Shown here: positions 1-5,570 of the stretch, piece by piece
Numbering within the stretch: position 1 is the first letter of the stretch
Layout of the letters: the number at the start of each line of letters is the position of its first letter
Assembly: GCA_007279775.1 (NCBI GenBank)
Contig: QYPD01000014.1
Span: 1-7,339 of the forward strand
DNA length: 7,339 nt
Source of the DNA: Spirochaetia bacterium
GTDB taxonomy: Bacteria > Patescibacteriota > Minisyncoccia > UBA6257 > UBA9933
Direction of reading: 5' to 3'
The notes under the pieces: model-generated
The model's input: the letters and a program-made list of their open reading frames with translations, nothing else
Told to the model about the DNA's origin: nothing
Database searches by the model: none
Made by a program: the position numbers and the translations under genes

Positions 1-10
1 GTTCTGATGT

Positions 11-137
11 TAAATTCCAAATAACAAATTACAAATCACAAACAATACTCGAATTCAAATAGTTAAAATCCGAAACGTTTTGAATTTTAGCAATTAGAAT
101 TTGTTTGTAATTTGGTGCTTGGGATTTGTAATTTTTA
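11..137. repeat. AT-rich imperfect palindromic repeat
   Basis: The left arm (about 11-60) and the reverse complement of the right arm (about 78-137) share blocks such as CAAATTACAAA, CAAACAA and AATTCAAA in the same order, around a short centre near 61-77. The arms are AT-rich and gapped, so pairing is imperfect. It has the look of a dispersed non-coding repeat and lies directly upstream of the tRNA. No coding sequence or convincing promoter was found in it. Low complexity makes chance matching easier, so confidence is moderate. Confidence 0.5.
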
Positions 138-143
138 GAGTCT

Positions 144-215
144 GCCCTCATAGTTCAATGGACAGAACGCTAGCTTGCGGAGCTTGCGATGTAGGTTCGA
201 TTCCTACTGAGGGCA
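144..215 (+). tRNA. tRNA-Arg, anticodon GCG
   Basis: A full cloverleaf can be folded by eye. The acceptor stem is GCCCTCA (144-150) with TGAGGGC (208-214), 7 of 7 paired. The D stem is GTTC/GAAC (153-156, 165-168) around a loop with GG. The anticodon stem is CTAGC/GCTTG (170-174, 182-186) with one T-T mismatch in its second pair. The loop TTGCGGA has anticodon GCG at 177-179, reading the arginine codon CGC. The T stem is GTAGG/CCTAC (191-195, 203-207) around TTCGATT. The discriminator base is A at 215. The next bases are CGA, so CCA is not encoded and must be added by the CCA-adding enzyme. Most bacteria read CGN arginine codons with an ACG (inosine) tRNA, so a GCG anticodon is less usual. 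Confidence 0.93.
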
Positions 216-217
216 CG

Positions 218-250
218 AAGTAGTATTTAGTAGATAGTATTTTGTATTCA
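218..250. repeat. Short TAGTAT-rich repeat tract
   Basis: Between the tRNA and the next start codon the motif TAGTAT or a close variant recurs (TAGTATTTAGTAG, then ATAGTATTTTGTATTC). It is a small low-complexity tract that may be a degenerate tandem repeat. It ends in a weak AGGA (250-253), 7 bases before the ATG at 261, the only Shine-Dalgarno-like motif for that gene. Confidence 0.3.
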
Positions 251-260
251 GGAAAAATTT

Positions 261-842
261 ATGGCTAACAATAATATTGAAATTGAAATTCAGGTTAATG
301 TTGAAAATCCCAAGCCGTTGATAGAATTTTTAGAGAAGAGCGGCAATTTTCAATCAGAAAAACATCAAGTAGATGAATATTTTTCTCCGGCTCACAGGGA
401 TTTTCTCGGAGTTAGACCGGCAAAAGAATGGTTGCGACTTCGGGATGCCGACGGAAAATATTCCATAAACTACAAAAATTGGCATTTTGATGAAAATGGA
501 AAGAGCCATCATTGTGATGAATTTGAAACTAAAATTGAGAGCATAGACCAAGCCAGAAAAATTTTTTCGGCTCTTAATTTTAAATCTTTAGTCGTGGTTG
601 ATAAATTGAGAAAAATTTGGGCATATAAAGATTATGAGGTTGCGACAGATTCTGTTAGAAGTTTGGGCGATTTCGTAGAAATTGAATACATTGGTAAAGA
701 TGAGAGTATAGACCCCAAAAAAGTAACAGAAGAAATGGTTGAATTCCTTAAAAAAGTTGGCTGCGGAAAAATAACAAGGAACTATGTTGGCTATCCTTTC
801 CTTATGCTTTTCCCGGAAGAAGCTAAGTATGAAATACAATAG
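261..842 (+). CDS. CYTH-fold protein (class IV adenylate cyclase / ThTPase-like)
   Basis: This 193-residue protein matches the CYTH triphosphate tunnel metalloenzyme family, whose members bind triphosphates and divalent metal in a beta-barrel; CyaB adenylate cyclases and thiamine-triphosphatases belong to it. The N-terminal signature appears as EIEIQ at residues 7-11. Further family features are the basic EWLRLR strand (56-61, R59 and R61), K72, an acidic DEFETK strand (86-91), the basic DKLRKIW strand (114-120) and the acidic LGDFVEIE strand (135-142, E140 and E142). Length is normal for a single-domain CYTH protein. The family motif is ExExK, and here the lysine is a glutamine (Q11), which could lower catalysis or change the substrate, so the exact reaction cannot be named. 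The ATG start gives the motif its usual place near the N terminus. The protein is cytoplasmic, with no signal peptide. The HAD gene starts 32 bases downstream and is probably cotranscribed. Confidence 0.82.
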   Translation: MANNNIEIEIQVNVENPKPLIEFLEKSGNFQSEKHQVDEYFSPAHRDFLGVRPAKEWLRLRDADGKYSINYKNWHFDENGKSHHCDEFETKIESIDQARKIFSALNFKSLVVVDKLRKIWAYKDYEVATDSVRSLGDFVEIEYIGKDESIDPKKVTEEMVEFLKKVGCGKITRNYVGYPFLMLFPEEAKYEIQ

Positions 843-874
843 TTTCGTAAGTTTTTAAATCACGCTTAAATTTT

Positions 875-1405
875 GTGAATACTAAGAAAATAATATTTTT
901 TGATGGCGATGGTACAACTTGGTACCCAAAGGCCACGAAACGTAAAATCGTCCCTCATTGGATATACTCCGATAAAAAAATTGGAGATAAATACTTTAAA
1001 CATTTAGTTTTAACGCCATCCGCGTTAGCTACCCTTAAGAAGCTTAAGAAGCTAGGCATAATTTTGGTTTTGCTTTCAACGCATCCGCATCCGCCAAAAG
1101 AGGCTGACATATTATTAAAAGAGAAAGTAAAACATCTAAAATTGGAAAAGCTATTTGATGAATTTTATTCCTCCAGAGACTATCCCGGAGGCAAAGGAGA
1201 ATTGATTGTTAAGATATTGAAGAAAAAGCATATTCCCAAATCTAACGCGTTAATGATAGGCGATAGCTATAGATATGATTATTTATCGGCTAAAAAAGTT
1301 GGCGTAGATGTATTTCTTATAGAATCTGAATATCTGGCATTGAAAGGCAGAAGGGTAAAAAAAGTTATTAAAGAATTAAAAGATATAGTTGAAATCTTAT
1401 CTTAA
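875..1405 (+). CDS. HAD-superfamily phosphatase, MDP-1/acid phosphatase-like
   Basis: This 176-residue protein carries the four HAD motifs. Motif I is FFDGDGTTW, with nucleophile D10 and acid/base D12. Motif II is LLST (S68 or T69). Motif III is K107 in GGKG. Motif IV is MIGDSYRYD, with D130 and D135. The TTWYP segment right after motif I and the short insertion before motif II resemble magnesium-dependent phosphatase 1 (Acid_PPase family), expected to hydrolyse small phosphate esters or protein phosphotyrosine; the substrate is unknown. The start is GTG at 875, which puts motif I at residues 8-15 as is normal for the family; no nearby ATG fits and no Shine-Dalgarno sequence is visible. It follows the CYTH gene by 32 bases, and a strong terminator overlaps its stop codon, so the two genes probably form one unit. 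Confidence 0.85.
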   Translation: MNTKKIIFFDGDGTTWYPKATKRKIVPHWIYSDKKIGDKYFKHLVLTPSALATLKKLKKLGIILVLLSTHPHPPKEADILLKEKVKHLKLEKLFDEFYSSRDYPGGKGELIVKILKKKHIPKSNALMIGDSYRYDYLSAKKVGVDVFLIESEYLALKGRRVKKVIKELKDIVEILS

Positions 1406-1431
1406 ATCGGCAGAAATGCCGGTTTTTGTTT
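1404..1431 (+). terminator. Rho-independent terminator after the HAD gene
   Basis: The stem CGGCA/TGCCG (1408-1412, 1417-1421) closes a GAAA loop, is extended by A-T and T-G pairs at its base, and is followed by TTTTTGTT. It begins in the stop codon of the HAD gene and marks the end of the CYTH-HAD unit. Confidence 0.82.
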
Positions 1432-1499
1432 ACTCTTTACTTTTGGACTTGAATATGCCATCCTTAAGCATTATCGAAATCATATATCCGGTAGCCCCC

Positions 1500-1518
1500 G
1501 CCACGAGAGTGTTGTGGC
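1500..1518 (+). promoter_or_regulatory. Leader hairpin upstream of the GC-rich gene
   Basis: GCCAC (1500-1504) pairs with GTGGC (1514-1518) around a 9-base loop, 35 bases before the start codon of the next gene. It lies in a leader more GC-rich than the DNA just upstream. It may be part of an mRNA leader structure; nothing identifies it as a known riboswitch. No convincing -35/-10 pair was found between 1432 and 1500. Confidence 0.35.
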
Positions 1519-1540
1519 AAACGCACATTAACAGAAAGAA

Positions 1541-1548
1541 AAGGAGGT
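1541..1548 (+). promoter_or_regulatory. Strong Shine-Dalgarno sequence (AAGGAGGT)
   Basis: A near-perfect anti-16S complement lies 5 bases (after AGGAGG) before the ATG at 1553 and fixes that start. It is the only strong ribosome binding site in the window; the other genes have weak or no Shine-Dalgarno motifs, so this gene appears to be translated in a different way from its neighbours. Confidence 0.9.
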
Positions 1549-1552
1549 AGTT

Positions 1553-2197
1553 ATGACAAAGAGTAGCAGTGGTGACTACGAGAATGTTAAGACCGAGATT
1601 GAGGAGGTGGAGATTCGGGTGGTAACAGGCACTTCCCCCGTTGTCCCAGTCGAGGTCGTCGAGGTCTTTCTGGGTTTCGCACGGAAGTTCGTGGGAAACA
1701 AGGAAAAAATCGCTTTGATGACCAAGGACAACAAAGAGTTAAAAGATAAGGTCATCCTGTATGTGGAGGCCATGCCTGGGTTTCGGGGGATTCGCTCTGG
1801 CCCTGATGACCTCGGACTCCTAGTGGTGCGGAAAGAGGAGGTCTTCTGGGATCAGGAGCTTCTCAAGGCTTCTCTTGGTACAGTATATCCGGCACTCGTG
1901 GCGGAAGAAGTGGTGGCTACGGTTATCATCCCGCCAGGAGTGTTCTCGGAAGAGAAACTTCGGGAAGGTCTCGAACAGCTCTTGAAAAAGGGTGGCGTCC
2001 CTCCGGACGACATCCCAAAGCTTCTCGAAACCAATACTACACTTCGCATCGATGTCGAGAAGCTCGATGAGCTTATTGAGGCCAAACGCGTGAAGCTTCT
2101 GCCAGGCACGAAGGAAGTCGAGATTGGATGGACGATCGACGCCGAAAGACTCAAGACATCCCAGAAGTTGAAAGGTAAAAAGAAGGCTGCGGCTTGA
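1553..2197 (+). CDS. Hypothetical protein, GC-rich, unrecognised family
   Basis: I do not recognise this 214-residue protein. It has no signal peptide and no clear membrane span, and looks like a soluble, charged alpha/beta protein. Its parts are a polar N terminus (1-20), a central region with alternating hydrophobic and charged stretches, a Gly/Pro-rich turn near residue 75 (MPGFRGIRSGPDD), a helical EEKLREGLEQLLKK segment near 133-146, and a lysine/alanine-rich tail (QKLKGKKKAAA). It is probably a real gene: strong Shine-Dalgarno sequence at 1541-1548, a dedicated terminator at 2223-2267, and a long open frame. Composition is unlike its neighbours: bases 1621-1680 contain 36 G/C of 60 and 1921-1980 contain 32 of 60, against 21 of 60 in a sample of the CYTH gene (541-600). 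G/C-ending codons are frequent. This suggests recent transfer or selection for high expression. It forms a single-gene unit between two terminators. Confidence 0.78.
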   Translation: MTKSSSGDYENVKTEIEEVEIRVVTGTSPVVPVEVVEVFLGFARKFVGNKEKIALMTKDNKELKDKVILYVEAMPGFRGIRSGPDDLGLLVVRKEEVFWDQELLKASLGTVYPALVAEEVVATVIIPPGVFSEEKLREGLEQLLKKGGVPPDDIPKLLETNTTLRIDVEKLDELIEAKRVKLLPGTKEVEIGWTIDAERLKTSQKLKGKKKAAA

Positions 2198-2222
2198 GGT
2201 GCTCGTCGTATCAACGGTAAAT

Positions 2223-2267
2223 AACCCGCCTAAGTAGCAATAGCAAATTATGAACGGCGGGTTTTTT
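2223..2267 (+). terminator. Rho-independent terminator after the GC-rich gene
   Basis: AACCCGCC (2223-2230) pairs with GGCGGGTT (2256-2263) around a loop of about 25 bases, and the 3' arm runs into TTTTTT. The loop is longer than usual and AT-rich, but the stem is strong. It closes the single-gene unit. Confidence 0.8.
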
Positions 2268-2307
2268 CTTTTTCTGAGTTATCAACATTGATTTTCATTT
2301 TCATATG

Positions 2308-2348
2308 TTGTAAAAAGATAGTAGTCGGAAATTTTATAAAAATATGAT
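2308..2348 (+). promoter_or_regulatory. Candidate promoter for the AdoMet decarboxylase gene
   Basis: TTGTAA at 2308-2313 is followed after 18 bases by TTTTAT (2332-2337); alternatively TATGAT at 2343-2348 could be the -10 box with a short leader to the ATG at 2364. The region is very AT-rich, so such matches are easy to find and the choice is uncertain. No Shine-Dalgarno sequence precedes either possible start codon. Confidence 0.3.
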
Positions 2349-2363
2349 TTTACTCAATTTGAA

Positions 2364-2765
2364 ATGGAAGAACAAAAAATGAATTTCGGCGTTCACCTCA
2401 CCATCGACGGCTACGGAGGCGACAAAGAAAAACTTAACAATTTTGAATTGGTTTATAATATTCTGAATAATTTACCGGAAGAAATAATGATACATAAATT
2501 AATGCCGCCTTATGTTGTCATCGCGCCGGCAATCACCGAAAAAGACCAAGGGGGAATTTCGGGTTTTGTAATGATAGCCGAAAGCCACATCAGCATCCAT
2601 ACATTTCCGGAAAAAGGATTTGTGAGCGCCGATGTTTATACTTGCCGGAACGACATGAATAAAGAAAAAATCTTGAATTATTTTAAAGAAGCCTTTTCCC
2701 TAAAAGAGCTTGAAACAAATTTCATAGAAAAGGGAAAGAATTTTCTAAAACAAACCGCCGCTTAA
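2364..2765 (+). CDS. speH: S-adenosylmethionine decarboxylase proenzyme (prokaryotic class)
   Basis: This pyruvoyl-dependent enzyme makes decarboxylated AdoMet, the aminopropyl donor for spermidine synthesis. The 133-residue chain is the normal size for the small bacterial/archaeal class. It shows the hallmark AESHISIHTFPE followed by DVYTC. Self-cleavage is expected between E73 and S74, with S74 becoming the pyruvoyl group. H79 and C94 stand 5 and 20 residues after that serine, the same spacing as the processing and catalytic residues S63, H68 and C83 of the Thermotoga enzyme. Met6 (ATG at 2379) begins the family-typical MNFGVHL and is an equally plausible start. No spermidine synthase or arginine/ornithine decarboxylase is in the window, so the gene stands alone between terminators. 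The last two alanine codons lie inside the 5' arm of its terminator. The symbol follows the small-class naming; speD is also used. Confidence 0.95.
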   Translation: MEEQKMNFGVHLTIDGYGGDKEKLNNFELVYNILNNLPEEIMIHKLMPPYVVIAPAITEKDQGGISGFVMIAESHISIHTFPEKGFVSADVYTCRNDMNKEKILNYFKEAFSLKELETNFIEKGKNFLKQTAA

Positions 2766-2786
2766 CAAAACACGACGGTTTTTTAT
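2752..2786 (+). terminator. Terminator overlapping the end of the AdoMet decarboxylase gene
   Basis: AACCGCCG (2753-2760) pairs with CGACGGTT (2773-2780) with one C-A mismatch, around a 12-base loop that contains the stop codon, followed by TTTTATTTT. The 5' arm encodes the last residues of the protein. Confidence 0.75.
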
Positions 2787-2801
2787 TTTCTGTTATGGCA
2801 G

Positions 2802-2807
2802 TATAAT
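2802..2807 (+). promoter_or_regulatory. -10 box of recG, leaderless arrangement
   Basis: A perfect TATAAT stands only 6 bases before the recG ATG at 2814. A start site at the usual distance from a -10 box would fall on or next to the A of the start codon, so the mRNA is probably leaderless. No Shine-Dalgarno sequence is present. The -35 position falls in the T-tract of the preceding terminator and is not well matched. Confidence 0.6.
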
Positions 2808-2813
2808 CAATAA

Positions 2814-5432
2814 ATGATCCCGGCTAAAATTTTATTAAATGAACCTCTTATTAATGTTCACGGCGTCGGCCCGAAATTCGCCGAACGCCTTGGAAAATTC
2901 GGCATTAAAACCGTAAGGGATTTGCTTTGGCATTTTCCTTTCCGCTACGACGACTTTTCAAGTATTTCAAAAATCGCCGATTTGAAAATTGGCCAAATCG
3001 CCACAATCTCGGGCGTGATTTCCGAAATAAAACCTCATTACACATGGAAAAAGAAAATGTTTATAATTGAGGCTCTGGTCACAGACGACAGCGGGAGTAT
3101 TAAGGCGATTTGGTTTAATCAAAGATTTCTGCTTACAATTTTAAAAAAAGGGAAACTGGTTAATTTGGCGGGCAAGATTATTGAAACCGCCAAGGGCGGA
3201 ATTTGTTTGTCGCATCCCACCTACGAACTCATTACACAGACCGAAGCGGATCAGACACGGAATAAAGCGGACAAGGTAGAAAAATCTTCCAAGCTTTTGC
3301 ATGAAGATATAACTTATGAAATACGAGGAGCTATATTTGAAGTAAAAAAACAACTGGGATTAGGGCAAAAAGAAGTTATCTATCAAAAAGCGATAGAAGA
3401 AGAATTTATAAAAAGAAAATTATCATATGAAAAAGAGAAACAGATAAATATTGAATACAACGATAAGAAAATAGGAACCTATAGGCCAGACTTCGTTGTT
3501 GACGGGAAGGTTATATTAGAGATAAAAGCCCTGCCTTATATTGGTAAATTTGAAAAGCAACAAGTGTGGCATTATTTAAAGAGCGCGAATTATGATTTGG
3601 CATTATTGGCAAATTTTGGGAAAGAAGGTGTTGATATAGAAAGAATTATTTATGGTCCGCACGAGTCCGTGTCCAGTCCGAATGAGTCCGTGTCTTTGAA
3701 ACATACGGGTAGGTTAGTGCCGGTTTACCCGGAAACAAAAAGGCTTACTTCAAAAGCGTTCAGATATTTAATGAAACCGCTTCTTGAAAGCGTTGAAAAA
3801 ATAAATGACCCGATTCCCGAAGAAATTTTGAAAAGTTCGGGCTTTCCCGAAATAAATAAAGCGCTTTCAAAAATTCATTTTCCGGAAACGCTTGAAGAAG
3901 CGCAAAAAGCGAAAAGAAGATTCGCTTTTGAAGATTTGTTTTTATTACAATTGGCGAATTTGCGTCAGCGCTTGAAGCTTTCAAAAGAAAAAGCCCAGGC
4001 TTTTGAAGTTGACGTTGAAAGAGTTGAAAAAATAATTTTAGAATTGCCATTTTCTTCAACCGAAAGCCAAAAGTCTTCATTGTGGGAAATTCTGGAAGAT
4101 ATAAAAAAACCTCATCCAATGAATCGTTTGCTTCAAGGTGACGTGGGCTCGGGCAAAACAATCGTGGCGGCAATAGTGAGTTTAATTGTGGCGGAAAGCG
4201 GCAGCCAAGCGGCTTTTATGGCGCCGACAGAAGTTTTGGCTCGCCAGCATTTTCAGACTTTTAAAAAGTTTTTTAAAGATTTTACCGGCGGCGTCGCGTT
4301 AATTGTTTCTTCGGAAGCGCGGATTTTTTACGGCGATGATTTAGAAAGCGAAATCAAAAAACCGGATTTAATAAAAAAAATTTCTTCGGGCAAAATTAAA
4401 ATAGTCATCGGTACGCACGCGCTTATCCAAAAGAGCGTTAAGTTTAAAGAATTGGCGATGATAGTCGTTGATGAACAGCACAGATTTGGCGTAAGGCAGC
4501 GCGGGCAATTGGCAGACCAAAGCCCGGAATGCTTGCCTCACTTTCTTTCAATGTCAGCTACTCCGATACCTAGAACGCTTTCTCTTACGGTTTTCGGCGA
4601 TTTGGATTTATCTATTATAAATGAGCTTCCGAAGGGTAGAAAAGAAATTATCACAAAAATCGTTTCACCTGCGAATCGCGACAAGGCATACGCTTTCATC
4701 CGCGGACAGGTTAAAAAAGGAAGACAGGCATTCGTGATTTGTCCGAGAATTGACATCCCGCAGACCGACACGGACGACACACGGACTAAAACGGAAATTC
4801 CGTATGAGTCTGTGTTAAGTCCGCGAAAGTCCGTGTTAATGTGGGAAACAAAGGCGGCGAAGGAAGAATATGAAAAACTTTCAAAAAAAGTTTTCCCCGA
4901 TTTGCGGGTAGGTCTGCTTCACGGAAAATTAAAAGCGAAAGAAAAATCAGAAATGATGGGGAATTTCAAAAATGGGGAAATAGACGTTTTGGTTTCTACT
5001 TCTGTAGTTGAAGTTGGCGTGGATATTCCGAATGCCACGATTATGATGATAGAAGGTTCGGAAAGGTTTGGACTTGCCCAACTTTACCAGTTTCGCGGCC
5101 GGGTGGGCAGGGGAGAACACCAGTCTTTTTGTTTTTTATTTTCCGAGTCTTCAGGCCAAGCGACCTTAAATCGCCTTAATTCTTTAATTGAAGCGAAAAG
5201 CGGATTTGAGCTTGCAGAAAAAGATTTGGCAATCAGAGGCCCCGGAGAATTTTTAGGCCAGTCGCAAACCGGCTTGCCGGATTTAGCGATGAAATCAATT
5301 CAAGATCCGGAACTTGTAAAAACTGCTCGTGAAGCCGCTGAAAAAACTTTGAAAAACGACCCGGAATTATTAAATAACTCCGCATTGCTTTCAAGAGTTG
5401 AAGGTTTTGCCAAAGAAATTCATTTAGAGTAA
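2814..5432 (+). CDS. recG: ATP-dependent DNA helicase RecG with two in-frame insertions
   Basis: RecG remodels stalled replication forks and recombination intermediates. Visible in order are the N-terminal helix-hairpin-helix/wedge start (NVHGVGPKFAERLGKFGI), an OB-fold/wedge segment to about residue 141, its continuation at HTGRLVPVYPET (297-308), Walker A GDVGSGKT (442-449), motif Ia MAPTEVLARQH (469-479), the RecG-type Walker B DEQH (553-556), motif III MSATPIPRT (580-588), motif V STSVVEVGVDIPNA, motif VI QFRGRVGRG (759-767) and the C-terminal RGPGEFLGQSQTGLPDL. All helicase motifs are intact. The protein is 872 residues, but RecG is usually near 690. Residues 142-295 and 650-676 are insertions sharing the same repeat arms, and removing them leaves 691. 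Both sit where RecG proteins vary in length: a loop of the OB/wedge domain and a loop just after FVICPRID in the second helicase domain. The gene is therefore probably functional, as a fusion or with tolerated loops. It is transcribed from its own -10 box. Confidence 0.95.
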   Translation: MIPAKILLNEPLINVHGVGPKFAERLGKFGIKTVRDLLWHFPFRYDDFSSISKIADLKIGQIATISGVISEIKPHYTWKKKMFIIEALVTDDSGSIKAIWFNQRFLLTILKKGKLVNLAGKIIETAKGGICLSHPTYELITQTEADQTRNKADKVEKSSKLLHEDITYEIRGAIFEVKKQLGLGQKEVIYQKAIEEEFIKRKLSYEKEKQINIEYNDKKIGTYRPDFVVDGKVILEIKALPYIGKFEKQQVWHYLKSANYDLALLANFGKEGVDIERIIYGPHESVSSPNESVSLKHTGRLVPVYPETKRLTSKAFRYLMKPLLESVEKINDPIPEEILKSSGFPEINKALSKIHFPETLEEAQKAKRRFAFEDLFLLQLANLRQRLKLSKEKAQAFEVDVERVEKIILELPFSSTESQKSSLWEILEDIKKPHPMNRLLQGDVGSGKTIVAAIVSLIVAESGSQAAFMAPTEVLARQHFQTFKKFFKDFTGGVALIVSSEARIFYGDDLESEIKKPDLIKKISSGKIKIVIGTHALIQKSVKFKELAMIVVDEQHRFGVRQRGQLADQSPECLPHFLSMSATPIPRTLSLTVFGDLDLSIINELPKGRKEIITKIVSPANRDKAYAFIRGQVKKGRQAFVICPRIDIPQTDTDDTRTKTEIPYESVLSPRKSVLMWETKAAKEEYEKLSKKVFPDLRVGLLHGKLKAKEKSEMMGNFKNGEIDVLVSTSVVEVGVDIPNATIMMIEGSERFGLAQLYQFRGRVGRGEHQSFCFLFSESSGQATLNRLNSLIEAKSGFELAEKDLAIRGPGEFLGQSQTGLPDLAMKSIQDPELVKTAREAAEKTLKNDPELLNNSALLSRVEGFAKEIHLE
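3237..3698 (+). mobile_element. Palindromic element carrying a GxxExxY nuclease-like domain, inside recG
   Basis: This 154-codon insertion (RecG residues 142-295) starts and ends in frame. Its outer parts (3237-3271 and 3656-3698) match the arms of the bare element at 4761-4841 at 28 of 35 and 31 of 43 positions, in the same orientation and reading frame. The arms are inverted repeats of each other: 3254-3272 against 3655-3673 pairs at 15 of 19 positions. Between them, bases 3272-3655 encode a GxxExxY-family domain (PD-(D/E)xK superfamily), with the namesake G184, E187, Y190 and catalytic-type residues D226 (YRPDF) and E236/K238 (LEIKA), followed by the family's EKQQVWHYL and LLANFG segments. 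The core is AT-rich: 17 G/C of 60 in 3301-3360 and 15 of 60 in 3421-3480, against 26 of 60 in RecG-proper samples (2881-2940, 4981-5040). No intein splicing motifs are seen, so it probably stays in the protein. The nuclease assignment comes from the family; mobility is inferred. Confidence 0.8.
4761..4841 (+). mobile_element. Bare protein-coding palindromic element inside recG
   Basis: This 81-base, 27-codon insertion encodes RecG residues 650-676 (QTDTDDTRTKTE, then IPYESVLSPRKSVLM). It is an imperfect palindrome. ACGGAA (4791-4796) faces TTCCGT (4798-4803) at the apex, the inner 18 bases of each arm pair at 15 positions, and an outer ACACGGAC block occurs in both arms. It has the same arms as the larger element at 3237-3698 but only 3 bases where that one has 384. 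It lies in a variable surface loop of the second helicase domain, starts on a codon boundary and leaves the frame open. It is comparable in style to Rickettsia palindromic elements; I know of no named family that matches. Confidence 0.75.
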
Positions 5433-5447
5433 ACCCCGTAGAGCAAC

Positions 5448-5470
5448 GGCGATTTCTTCGCCCAATTTTT
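5448..5470 (+). terminator. Probable terminator of recG within the palindromic element
   Basis: GGCGA (5448-5452) pairs with TCGCC (5458-5462) around TTTCT, followed after three bases by TTTTT. The stem is short, but it is the only terminator-like structure after recG. Confidence 0.5.
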
Positions 5471-5476
5471 CTTGTG

Positions 5477-5504
5477 TTGATATATCCGATTATTGATTTA
5501 TAAT
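5477..5504 (+). promoter_or_regulatory. Promoter TTGATA-16-TATAAT inside the palindromic element
   Basis: The -35 box TTGATA (5477-5482) and the perfect -10 box TATAAT (5499-5504) are 16 bases apart, the best-matched sigma-70-type promoter in the window. It would give a leader of about 70 bases, with hairpins, in front of the membrane-protein gene at 5583. It could also give a leaderless message for a tiny frame beginning ATG at 5512. Confidence 0.6.
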
Positions 5505-5570
5505 AAATACAATGATTTGCCTTGGGGCAATAGCGAAGTTTAAAATTGCTATCGTCGTTGTCATACGGGG

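Noticed and set aside
1852..2214. Minus-strand 120-codon frame opposite the GC-rich gene
   Set aside because: Serine- and phenylalanine-rich shadow of a GC-rich gene; the + frame has a perfect Shine-Dalgarno sequence and a terminator, the minus frame has neither.
3141..3353. Minus-strand open frame opposite the start of the recG insertion
   Set aside because: It lies opposite a strongly supported coding frame, has no recognisable domain or signals, and is explained by the recG codons on the other strand.
3237..3698. Intein interpretation of the recG insertion
   Set aside because: No nucleophile at the left junction, no HN at the right end and no intein blocks; the domain is GxxExxY and the borders are repeat arms.
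3760..4173. Minus-strand 137-codon frame within recG
   Set aside because: It overlaps conserved RecG helicase sequence and has no domain features of its own.
4761..4841. CRISPR-like or tandem repeat reading of the repeated AGTCCGTGT motifs
   Set aside because: The motifs are arms of a palindrome without regular spacers, they code for protein in frame, and no array or cas gene is present.
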